This document shows positions 1 through 5,682 of a stretch of DNA of 8,277 nt, piece after piece. The notes under the pieces are model-generated. The model was not told the origin of the DNA. It saw only the letters and a program-made list of their open reading frames with translations, and made no database searches. Every line of letters starts with the position of its first letter. Positions within the stretch are counted from its first letter, which is position 1. The translations under genes were made by a program, and so were the position numbers. Source of the stretch: Hyphomicrobiales bacterium (GTDB lineage Bacteria; Pseudomonadota; Alphaproteobacteria; Rhizobiales; S144-23); assembly GCA_015494375.1 (NCBI GenBank), contig WGBL01000199.1, positions 1 to 8,277 on the forward strand. The letters are read 5' to 3'.

Positions 1-115
1 GGCTCAAGTCACTTTCCAAGAAGTGCGGCCCGGTGGCCGCCCAAGGGGCCGTGCATGGGCCGACCCGGAGCGGCGTGCGGCGGCCAGGCAAGCAGAAAGG
101 CAACGGGGGCAAAGC

Positions 116-625
116 ATGGGGACGGTTCGCATCATCGGCATCGACCCGGGGCTGCGGCGCACCGGCTGGGGGGTGATCGAGAGCGACGGGGCGCGCTTGC
201 GCTATATCGCAAGTGGGCTTGTTGTCTCCGAGCCGGATGCGCCGCTCGCCTATCGCCTCCTCCAGCTCCACGACGGCCTCAGCGAGGCGCTTGTGCGCCA
301 CAAGCCCCGCGAGGCGGCAATCGAGGAGACATTCGTCAACCGCGACGGCCGAGCAACGCTCAAGCTCGGCCACGCCCGCGGCATCGCCCTGCTGGCGCCC
401 GCCGCTTGTGGGCTCATCGTCTCCGAGTATGCGCCCAATGTCGTCAAGAAGACGGTGGTCGGCAGCGGGCACGCCGACAAGCGGCAGATTCGCGTCATGC
501 TCGGCCATCTCCTGCCTCGCGCCCGGCCCGAAAGCAACGACGAGGCCGACGCCCTGGCCATCGCCCTCTGCCATGCCCATCACCGCCGCTCACGCGCGCT
601 CCTGGCGGCGACGGCAACGCCATAG
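116..625 (+). CDS. ruvC: Crossover junction endodeoxyribonuclease RuvC
   Basis: RuvC cuts Holliday junctions symmetrically during recombination and repair, normally guided by the RuvAB branch-migration motor in the cytoplasm. The 169-residue product is close to the usual 170 or so. It opens with the RNase H-like strand IIGIDPGLRRTGWGVIE (D10). AIEETFVN (E70, aromatic F73) and NDEADALAIA (D142, D145) follow, so all four acidic metal-binding residues of the family are present with normal spacing. The ATG at 116 is chosen because the protein then begins just before the first beta strand. The frame stays open upstream to the window edge and includes a GTG at 23, but that extension is Arg/Gly-rich and has no family counterpart. 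The purine run ahead of the ATG is only a weak ribosome site. In most alphaproteobacteria ruvA and ruvB follow directly. Here nothing does for 1.2 kb. Confidence 0.97.
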   Translation: MGTVRIIGIDPGLRRTGWGVIESDGARLRYIASGLVVSEPDAPLAYRLLQLHDGLSEALVRHKPREAAIEETFVNRDGRATLKLGHARGIALLAPAACGLIVSEYAPNVVKKTVVGSGHADKRQIRVMLGHLLPRARPESNDEADALAIALCHAHHRRSRALLAATATP

Positions 626-713
626 CGCCGATCGTCAGCCCCGTCCCGAAGCCCCTTCCCGATAGGTGCCCCCCAAAGCAACACCGAGCGGATCAACACC
701 GCTGCAGTCGAAA

Positions 714-740
714 ACGCCCCGCCCTTGCGAGGCGGAGCGT
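714..740 (-). terminator. Terminator-like hairpin, minus-strand polarity
   Basis: Positions 714-723 (acgccccgcc) pair with 731-740 (ggcggagcgt) in nine of ten positions around a 7-nt loop. Read on the minus strand, the stem is followed by TTTT, the layout of a Rho-independent terminator. On the plus strand it is followed by CCCCTA, which fits poorly. It could still act partly as a ruvC 3' end, 89 nt past the stop codon. No clear minus-strand gene lies upstream to use it. Confidence 0.4.
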
Positions 741-869
741 CCCCTACGACGGCTCGTCCGACTGTTGTTTCCTTCGCCGTCTTTTGGCCGGTGCCCTCAC
801 ATACTCGAGTAAACAATAGTGCAGGCGGTGGGCATCGAGGGCAACGGCCCACTGCCTTGACGTGGTGTC

Positions 870-1037
870 ATGATGAGATTGCGGAAGAAATCGATGCCAC
901 CCGGCGCCTCCAGAGCGAGACCTGTCACTGCTAGGGCGAGCAAGGCGCCTGCGACGCGCAGTCCACAAAATCGAGCGCGCCTTCCTCTGCTTGCTCTGTT
1001 TGCACTGCTTGCTCTCCTTGCTGTGCGCTGCCGTTGA
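870..1037 (+). CDS. Possible small tail-anchored protein, 55 aa (doubtful)
   Basis: I do not recognise this ORF. It starts with a double ATG. The first 37 residues or so are basic, rich in Arg, Lys, Ala and Pro. A 14-residue hydrophobic stretch near the C-terminus (LPLLALFALLALLA) follows, then VRCR and the stop. That layout resembles a small protein with a C-terminal membrane anchor, although the segment is short for a full span. Against it: there is no good Shine-Dalgarno sequence before the ATG, and the hydrophobic stretch comes from a low-complexity run of ttgctc-like units at 980-1025 that would give Leu/Ala by chance. Confidence 0.17.
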   Translation: MMRLRKKSMPPGASRARPVTARASKAPATRSPQNRARLPLLALFALLALLAVRCR

Positions 1038-1324
1038 TTGAAACTGATAACCGCTGGCACGCGCCTGAGATCAGACCCGCACGTTCCTGCTCTCTGATAT
1101 GACACGGTGCCCTCCTCCTGGGCTTGCCAGGCATGGCGCGCAGGAACCGGGTCGTTGTCGGATCGCTCTTTTTTCTCCTTGAGAATTTTCCCCTTGAGAG
1201 CCGACAAAAGAGCCATTCCCCCTCCCCCCCGATCGAGCCAATCGCCGCAACAACAACGGCCGACTCTGCCAGCGCCGCACGTCCGTTGCCTGATTGCTAA
1301 ATAGTAAAGTGCAAGTCGTCGCCT

Positions 1325-1347
1325 ATTGCCGGGCTGGCATCGGCAAT
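1325..1347. other. Perfect 7-bp hairpin
   Basis: ATTGCCG at 1325-1331 pairs perfectly with CGGCAAT at 1341-1347 around a 9-nt loop. There is no T-tract on either side, so it is not a typical terminator. It lies in the gene-free stretch about 480 nt ahead of lysC, close to the second structured element at 1432-1456. Confidence 0.35.
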
Positions 1348-1431
1348 TGAGCAGCCATGTTGAGGTCTTAATCCTTTGCGGTCTTTGGAATGGTAAAGAG
1401 ATGGTTAACGGCTCTTGGCAAAGCTCTCGCC

Positions 1432-1456
1432 GGGCTCGAGAGCCCTTATCGGGCTC
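1432..1456. other. Interleaved, mutually exclusive hairpins ahead of lysC
   Basis: GGGCTC (1432-1437), GAGCCC (1440-1445) and GGGCTC (1451-1456) follow one another, so the central arm can pair with either the left or the right arm but not both. The right-hand form has a TTATC loop. A further ATGAT...ATCAT pairing follows just downstream, near 1459-1477. Alternating arms like these occur in attenuators and riboswitches, but they also arise in GC-rich sequence by chance. The element lies about 370 nt upstream of the lysC start. Confidence 0.3.
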
Positions 1457-1563
1457 GGATGATGCCTCTCGGATCATGAGTGCGTCACGACTTGGATGAC
1501 TTGGGGACACAGAGATGACTTGGGAATACGGACGGCGCATTGCGCCCGGCGTGGCAAGCGACT

Positions 1564-1833
1564 ATGACAGGCTGGAGCGCGACGGTGGTCAGACACCGCT
1601 CGGGCCGGCGCCGTGCATGGCCGCCGCTCGGGGCTGTGCTGCCCGTCATTTGCGCGGCTTTGCTGCCTGGCATTGACGCGCTCATCGCGCGCCGAGGCCC
1701 GGCACCGGCCGACGGAGCAACCGCTGCACGACCGCTTGACCGGGCGCTCCATGAGCTTGTTTCTGTAGCCTTTCCAACGAGCCAACCATTCAACCGTTCA
1801 ATCACTTCCGAGAGGCAATTCCCGACACCATGA
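1564..1833 (+). CDS. Possible small ORF overlapping the lysC start, 89 aa (doubtful)
   Basis: I do not recognise this ORF. The frame is open from a TTG at 1540 and has an ATG at 1564. Its TGA shares bases with the lysC ATG (ATGA), a pattern typical of translational coupling. A hydrophobic segment lies near residues 28-42 (AVLPVICAALLPG). The first two thirds have G/C-rich third positions; the last 25 or so codons do not and look like ordinary intergenic sequence. There is no clear Shine-Dalgarno sequence. A chance open frame in GC-rich DNA is the more likely explanation. Confidence 0.18.
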   Translation: MTGWSATVVRHRSGRRRAWPPLGAVLPVICAALLPGIDALIARRGPAPADGATAARPLDRALHELVSVAFPTSQPFNRSITSERQFPTP

Positions 1834-3086
1834 CTTTGCTGGTGATGAAATTCGGCGGCACGTCGGTGGCCGATCTCGAGCGCATCCGCCATGCCGCGGC
1901 CCACGTCAAGCGCGAGGTCGCGGCGGGCAATCGGCCAGCCGTCGTCGTCTCGGCCATGGCGGGCGAGACCAATCGGCTGGTGGCGCTCACGCGCGAGGCC
2001 TCGCCGCTCCACGACGCGCGCGAGTACGACACGGTCGTCTCCTCGGGCGAGCAGGTGACAACGGGTCTCATGGCCATTGTCTTGCAGTCCATGGGCATTC
2101 AGGCGCGCTCCTGGCAGGGCTGGCAAATCCCCATCGTCACCGACGACGCCCACGGCGCGGCCCGCATCAAGGAGGTGCCGGGAAATGAGCTGTTGCGCCG
2201 CATGGAGAGGGGCGAGGTGCCGGTGGTGGCGGGCTTTCAGGGGCTCGGGCCCGACAACCGGGTGACAACACTCGGGCGCGGCGGCTCGGACACGAGCGCC
2301 GTGGCGCTGGCGGCGGGGCTTGGGGCCGAGCGCTGCGACATCTATACCGACGTCGACGGCGTCTATACGACCGACCCAAGGATCGTCGCCCGGGCGCGGC
2401 GGCTCGAGCGCATCTCGTACGAGGAGATGCTGGAGATGGCCTCGCTCGGCGCCAAAGTGTTGCAGACGCGCTCGGTCGAGCTCGCCATGGTCAAGGGCGT
2501 GCGGCTCCAGGTGCGCTCGAGCTTTGATGACCCCGAGAGCGTGCCACCGGCCGGCAGCGACGCGCCCGCCCCGGGAACCCTGGTGTGCGATGAGGATGAG
2601 ATCGTGGAAAAACAGATCGTAAGCGGCATTACATACGCCAAGGACGAAGCGCGCATTACGCTCGTCGAAGTCGCCGACAAGCCGGGCGTCGCGGCGGCCG
2701 TCTTCGGCCCCCTCGCCGAGGCCGGCATCAATGTCGATATGATCGTGCAAAGCGTCTCCGATGACGGCCGACATACCGACATCACGTTTACGGTGGCGGC
2801 GGCCGATCTCGACAAGACAATGAGCGCCCTCGAGGAGTTGCGCGCGCAGATCGGCTTCAAGGAGCTGCGCGGCACCACCGATGTCGTCAAGGTGTCGGTG
2901 ATCGGCATCGGCATGCGCAGTCACGCAGGCGTCGCCGCCTCCATGTTCAAGGCGCTTGCTGAAAAGAGCATCAATATCCAGGCCATCTCGACGTCTGAGA
3001 TCAAGATCAGCGTCCTCATCGATGCCGCCTATACCGAGCTCGCCGTGCGCACACTCCATTCGCTCTACGGCCTCGATGACCTCTGA
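1830..3086 (+). CDS. lysC: Aspartokinase (aspartate kinase) with two ACT domains
   Basis: This enzyme transfers phosphate from ATP to L-aspartate to give 4-phospho-L-aspartate, the first step toward lysine (via diaminopimelate), threonine and methionine. The 418-residue product fits the monofunctional class. The kinase domain covers residues 1-245 or so, with KFGGTS (7-12), SSGE (71-74), GRGGSDTSAVALAA (149-162) and YTDVDGVYTTDPR (172-184). Two ACT domains follow (about 267-345 and 350-418), including MRSHAGVAA and IQAISTSEIKIS of the effector-binding face. Feedback inhibition by lysine and/or threonine is therefore expected. The start is fixed by MTLLVMKFGGTS, the standard family N-terminus. 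The upstream purine stretch (gagagg near 1809-1814) is a little far for an ideal ribosome site. No other amino-acid gene is adjacent, so it is probably transcribed alone. Confidence 0.97.
   Translation: MTLLVMKFGGTSVADLERIRHAAAHVKREVAAGNRPAVVVSAMAGETNRLVALTREASPLHDAREYDTVVSSGEQVTTGLMAIVLQSMGIQARSWQGWQIPIVTDDAHGAARIKEVPGNELLRRMERGEVPVVAGFQGLGPDNRVTTLGRGGSDTSAVALAAGLGAERCDIYTDVDGVYTTDPRIVARARRLERISYEEMLEMASLGAKVLQTRSVELAMVKGVRLQVRSSFDDPESVPPAGSDAPAPGTLVCDEDEIVEKQIVSGITYAKDEARITLVEVADKPGVAAAVFGPLAEAGINVDMIVQSVSDDGRHTDITFTVAAADLDKTMSALEELRAQIGFKELRGTTDVVKVSVIGIGMRSHAGVAASMFKALAEKSINIQAISTSEIKISVLIDAAYTELAVRTLHSLYGLDDL
2592..2606 (+). promoter_or_regulatory. Candidate internal ribosome site and GTG start for an aspartokinase beta subunit
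   Basis: Within lysC, GAGG at 2592-2595 stands 8 nt before an in-frame GTG at 2604 (Val259). Initiation there would give a 160-residue protein made of just the two ACT domains, ending at 3086. In the alpha2beta2 aspartokinases of Bacillus subtilis and Corynebacterium glutamicum the regulatory beta subunit is made this way. From memory, the Corynebacterium beta chain begins MEEAVLTG, which lines up with VEKQIVSG here so that its Met falls on Val259. The site is visible in the sequence; its use is inferred. Confidence 0.35.
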
Positions 3087-3528
3087 TCCCGCTGCAACGG
3101 GGCCGAACAGGCCACACTCATTGGCGGCGACACAATCGACGGCTGTGATCCCGGCGCCTCGAGGCCGCCCCCCGTGGGCCCCGTCAGCTTACCATTTGCT
3201 TACAAGACCGGTCAGCTAATCGTCATTCCGGCTCGATTATGAAGTGGGCGGTTGGCCGGTAGGTCCTGGCTCGCGCGCTCCCTCGTCGCAAGGGGTGGCC
3301 GTGTGGCAGGCCGACAGGCGGCGGCGTCGCAGCCTGTCACATGGCGCGGACGGGTCCGGGCCTCCTTCGTAAACGTGGCTTGCGCCAACCACCGGTCGCA
3401 GTTGCTCGAGACGCAGCCAACTCAGACGCGACTGCCTCAGACGCGACTGCCTCAGACGCAGCCACCTCAGATGCTGCCGCCTCAGATGCAGCCGCGTCAG
3501 GCGGTGTCGCGGTCCGTGGGCGTTGGTC
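3087..3528. other. Intergenic region between lysC and the cytochrome operon
   Basis: The first 250 bases (3087-3340) hold no recognisable gene, no terminator with a T-tract and no good promoter. GTCAGCT occurs twice, near 3183 and 3211. The second half carries a 15-bp tandem repeat (3421-3495) inside a small open frame (3341-3544). The promoter of the cytochrome operon should lie here, but I cannot place it. Confidence 0.6.
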
Positions 3529-3544
3529 ATGCTACAAAAGCTAA
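3341..3544 (+). CDS. Possible 67-aa Ser-Asp-Ala repeat protein or leader peptide
   Basis: The product has a basic N-terminus (MARTGPGLLRKRGLR), five repeats of a Ser-Asp-Ala-Ala/Thr-Ala type, and a short tail ending CYKS. It belongs to no family I know. The support is the way the repeats have diverged. In this frame the changes between 15-bp copies fall at third positions (GAC/GAT, GCG/GCA/GCT, ACT/GCC, GCC/GCG) or first positions (Thr/Ala swaps), never at second positions. The other plus frames would change residues more radically. The ORF overlaps the cytochrome b gene by 16 nt. That gene has only a weak ribosome site of its own, so coupling is conceivable. There is no Shine-Dalgarno sequence before this ATG either. 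Repeat drift alone could mimic the pattern. Confidence 0.3.
   Translation: MARTGPGLLRKRGLRQPPVAVARDAANSDATASDATASDAATSDAAASDAAASGGVAVRGRWSCYKS
3421..3495 (+). repeat. 15-bp tandem repeat, five copies
   Basis: The unit ctcagacgcgactgc occurs at 3421-3435 and is repeated exactly at 3436-3450. Diverged copies follow at 3451-3465, 3466-3480 and 3481-3495. Weaker copies flank the array (3406-3420 and 3496-3510). The unit is a multiple of three, so copy number changes would not shift a reading frame. The array ends 33 nt before the ATG of the cytochrome b561 gene. Confidence 0.9.
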
Positions 3545-4770
3545 ACCAGAGTGCATCAGACGAAGCTGGCCAGCAGGTCGAAGTCTGGGATCTGCCGATA
3601 CGGCTTTTTCATTGGGCCTTTGCGTGTCTCACACTGGCGGCGCTTCTCACCGGATTCTATGCCCCTGAATGGTGGCTCGACCGCCACCTTTTGATTGGTG
3701 CTGGGCTTGGAGGCCTCTTGGTCTTTCGCATTGTTTGGGGCTTTGCGGGAGGCCGTTTCGCCCGCTTCAGCAGCTTTGCCTATTCACCGCGCGCGCTTTT
3801 CACCCATCTGCGCCGGATGCTCTCCGGCGCCCCAGAACACCACCTCGGTCACAATCCCGCCGGTGCCATGATGGTATTCGCGCTTCTGCTGATGGTGGCC
3901 CTCATGGGAATTTCCGGCCTGCTTGCGCTGGGCGGCGTGGAGAAGGAGGGACCGCTCGCCTGGCTCGTCGATTTTGAGAGCGGCTGGCTCTCGCTTCGTC
4001 TGCATCGCTTTGGCGCCTATCTCATCGCAGCCATGCTCGTGCTTCATGTGGCGGGTGTCATTCTGCAATCACGCCTCGAGGGCCAGAACCTCGCCCGTGC
4101 CATGATCACCGGGCGCAAACGGCTCTTGAATGAGCACCTACCCCCAAGGATTCACAAGCAGCTCTCAAGGACGGATGTTGCGGCCCGCAACCGCAGCTCG
4201 GTGCGCCCGGGCCGCGCGCTCGCATTCGCTCTTTTCCTCATTCTCACCCTGGCAGCGTTTCTGGAGGCGCTCTCGGGCCTGCCAGTGCGCGGGGCGCGCG
4301 CACTCACGATGCCGGCGAGCTTCCGCTCCGAGTGCGGTGACTGCCACATGGCCTATCACCCCGCTCTGCTCCCGGCCGCCTCCTGGCGCGCCATCATGGA
4401 TGGCCTCGAGGATCATTTCGGCGAGGACGCCACTCTTGACGAGGCGATCCGAGCCGAGATCGAGCGGGCGCTCATTGCCAACTCCGCCGAAACTTGGGAC
4501 ACAAAGGCCTCTCATTTCTTCCGCGTGGTCGATCCTGCCGAGCCGAAACGGATCACCCGCACCCCGGGCTGGCGCGCGCGCCACGCCGCCATTCCAGCCA
4601 AGGTCTTCAAACAGAAAAGCATCGCCTCGAAAAGCAACTGCGGGGCCTGTCATAGGGATGCCCGACGCGGCACCTTTGCGGATCGGCACATATCCATCCC
4701 CGCGCCCCGCCCGGGCAAAGAAATAGCAAAAGCATCCTCTAGCAACTCGGCAAAGGAAAGAACAAAATGA
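3529..4770 (+). CDS. Cytochrome b561-type membrane protein fused to a diheme cytochrome c (DHC) domain
   Basis: This is a 413-residue inner-membrane electron carrier predicted to pass electrons from quinol through b hemes to periplasmic c hemes. Residues 15-185 or so form a four-helix cytochrome b of the Ni/Fe-hydrogenase b-subunit/b561 type: VWDLPIRLFHW, then GHNPAGAMM, then HRFGAYLIAAMLVLH. Likely heme ligands are H28, H53, H159 and H173. A basic cytoplasmic linker (185-228) leads to a fifth hydrophobic segment (229-248), then a DHC domain with CGDCH (269-273) and CGACH (371-375). The DHC part closely resembles the separate DHC two genes on. The frame opens at a TTG (3523), but ATG 3529 is the better start; neither has a strong Shine-Dalgarno. 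Its last codons overlap the SHP gene by ATGA. In known SHP operons cytochrome b and DHC are separate genes. The fifth segment resembles a signal peptide ending ARA (256-258), so processing into two proteins is possible. Confidence 0.9.
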   Translation: MLQKLNQSASDEAGQQVEVWDLPIRLFHWAFACLTLAALLTGFYAPEWWLDRHLLIGAGLGGLLVFRIVWGFAGGRFARFSSFAYSPRALFTHLRRMLSGAPEHHLGHNPAGAMMVFALLLMVALMGISGLLALGGVEKEGPLAWLVDFESGWLSLRLHRFGAYLIAAMLVLHVAGVILQSRLEGQNLARAMITGRKRLLNEHLPPRIHKQLSRTDVAARNRSSVRPGRALAFALFLILTLAAFLEALSGLPVRGARALTMPASFRSECGDCHMAYHPALLPAASWRAIMDGLEDHFGEDATLDEAIRAEIERALIANSAETWDTKASHFFRVVDPAEPKRITRTPGWRARHAAIPAKVFKQKSIASKSNCGACHRDARRGTFADRHISIPAPRPGKEIAKASSSNSAKERTK

Positions 4771-5192
4771 CGAAAACTAGCCTACTTACCACCGCAACAG
4801 CTCTCTTGATGGCCATTGCCCTCGACACCGCTCAGGCCGGCCCGGCCCAAAAGGCCGTCCTTGAGCACTTTGCCGCTCTGGCCAAAAACGCCGATACGGG
4901 CTTTCAGGGGTTCTCCGCCGAGCGCGGAAAGAAGCTCTTTTTTGACCAGCATAGCGGTGGCAAGCCCGAAACCCCGTCTTGCACGACTTGCCATGGCACG
5001 GATCCGACGAAGAGCGGGCGAACCCGCGCTGGAAAGGAGATCAAGCCAATGGCGCTCTCGCGCACCCCCGAGCGCTTTTCCGACCTGAAGAAGGTTGAGA
5101 AGTGGTTCCGACGCAATTGCCGAAACGTCATGGGACGCGAATGCACACCCCTCGAGAAGGGCGATTTCATCACCTTCATGGCGAACCAGTAG
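4767..5192 (+). CDS. shp: SHP-type monoheme cytochrome c (sphaeroides heme protein, DUF1924)
   Basis: SHP is a small periplasmic c-type cytochrome that, unusually, binds O2 and NO when reduced. In the characterised Rhodobacter protein its sixth heme ligand is an asparagine, and DHC is its electron donor. The 141-residue precursor has a signal peptide (1-24, cleavage after TAQA). It has one heme motif, CTTCH (72-76), within SCTTCHGTDPTKSGRTRAGK, then KPMALSRTPERFSD and EKWFRRNCRNVMGREC. N117, 41 residues after the heme His, is the likely Asn ligand, with N120 as an alternative. C118 and C126 could form the disulfide known in the family. The ATG overlaps the upstream stop (ATGA), and an aaaggaaag stretch at 4752-4760 is its ribosome site. 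It is the middle gene of the cytochrome operon. The physiological substrate of SHP is not settled. Confidence 0.92.
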   Translation: MTKTSLLTTATALLMAIALDTAQAGPAQKAVLEHFAALAKNADTGFQGFSAERGKKLFFDQHSGGKPETPSCTTCHGTDPTKSGRTRAGKEIKPMALSRTPERFSDLKKVEKWFRRNCRNVMGRECTPLEKGDFITFMANQ

Positions 5193-5196
5193 GAGG
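5191..5196 (+). promoter_or_regulatory. Strong Shine-Dalgarno that fixes the DHC start
   Basis: AGGAGG begins inside the TAG stop of the SHP gene and lies 8 nt before the ATG at 5205. The in-frame TTG at 5199 is only 2 nt from it, so that TTG is not the start. Confidence 0.85.
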
Positions 5197-5204
5197 ACTT
5201 GAAC

Positions 5205-5681
5205 ATGTTGTTAAAACGTGGATTGAGACCTTTCGTGGCGTTGGCACTCTCACTGGCACTCTCTCTGGCGCTCGCCAGGGCGGACTTGGCTAGAGCCGGC
5301 AACGCGAAAAAGCGGGCTCCGGAAAAAGTCTTCAAGGAGGAATGCGGGGCATGCCATATGCCTTTTCCATCCTACTTTCTGCCCGCCGCATCCTGGCGCG
5401 CCATCATGAGCGGACTGGAGGATCATTTCGGCGAGGATGCCAGTCTCGACGAAGAGGTTCGAAAGGAACTCGAGCAATTCCTCGTTGACCATTCCGCCCG
5501 CTGGAAAGCGGGCAAGAACCCGCCCCTGCGCATCACCGAGTTGCGCTGGTTTCGTGGCGAGCATGGCTCAATGACGCGCTATCGCAAGCGCCTCTCAAAG
5601 CGGCTCGGACACGAGGTCAAAATGTCGGAATGCACGGCCTGTCATCGCGATGCTGAGCGGGGCTATTTCGACGACGACTGA
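5205..5681 (+). CDS. Periplasmic diheme cytochrome c (DHC)
   Basis: The 158-residue precursor has a basic start (MLLKRGLR) and a Leu/Ala signal peptide to about residue 31. The mature part has two heme motifs, CGACH (47-51) and CTACH (143-147), which define the DHC family. The soluble DHCs are known redox partners of SHP, so this protein probably feeds electrons to the SHP encoded 12 nt upstream. Between the hemes, residues 60-82 (LPAASWRAIM, GLEDHFGEDASLD) are almost identical to the DHC part of the b561 fusion, showing that the two are paralogs. Unlike the fusion it ends soon after the second heme with FDDD and has no membrane anchor. The signal-peptide codons contain a small repeat of Leu-Ala-Leu-Ser units. 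It is the last gene of the operon. Confidence 0.92.
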   Translation: MLLKRGLRPFVALALSLALSLALARADLARAGNAKKRAPEKVFKEECGACHMPFPSYFLPAASWRAIMSGLEDHFGEDASLDEEVRKELEQFLVDHSARWKAGKNPPLRITELRWFRGEHGSMTRYRKRLSKRLGHEVKMSECTACHRDAERGYFDDD

Positions 5682-5682
5682 T

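Larger units (their letters stand above)
626..1829. other. 1.2-kb region without a convincing gene
   Basis: No reading frame here resembles a protein family I recognise. The longest open frame (minus strand, 797-1540) has no domain-like segment and poor codon use. Several short stretches are less GC-rich than the flanking genes, for example around 1290-1420. The region contains a terminator-like stem at 714-740, a perfect 7-bp hairpin at 1325-1347, an interleaved hairpin set at 1432-1456, an 11-bp direct repeat at 1495-1524, and two weak small ORFs. I see no tRNA and no known riboswitch core. It could hold an untranslated RNA, the long leader of lysC, or decayed sequence. Confidence 0.6.

Noticed and set aside
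856..884. Promoter starting with TTGACG
   Set aside because: No -10-like hexamer occurs 15-19 bp downstream.
797..1540. 247-codon minus-strand ORF in the ruvC-lysC gap
   Set aside because: No recognisable motif, rare codons and no ribosome site. A hydrophobic patch near its end is not enough to call a gene.
1300..1829. Lysine riboswitch upstream of lysC
   Set aside because: The conserved core motifs of the lysine riboswitch are not visible, and the class is not typical of alphaproteobacteria.
1485..3059. 524-codon minus-strand ORF across lysC
   Set aside because: It is the shadow of lysC. The product is His/Asp/Arg-rich without any domain, as expected for the antisense of a GC-rich gene.
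3196..3222. Promoter TTGCTT with TAATCG upstream of the cytochrome operon
   Set aside because: The spacer is only 15 bp and the -10 match is poor.
3237..3530. Minus-strand ORF with Leu/Arg/Gln repeats
   Set aside because: It is the antisense reading of the 15-bp tandem repeat. Its repeat differences would change residues freely.
4165..4689. Minus-strand ORF of 174 codons opposite the DHC domain
   Set aside because: Antisense of a clear heme-protein region; no motif of its own.
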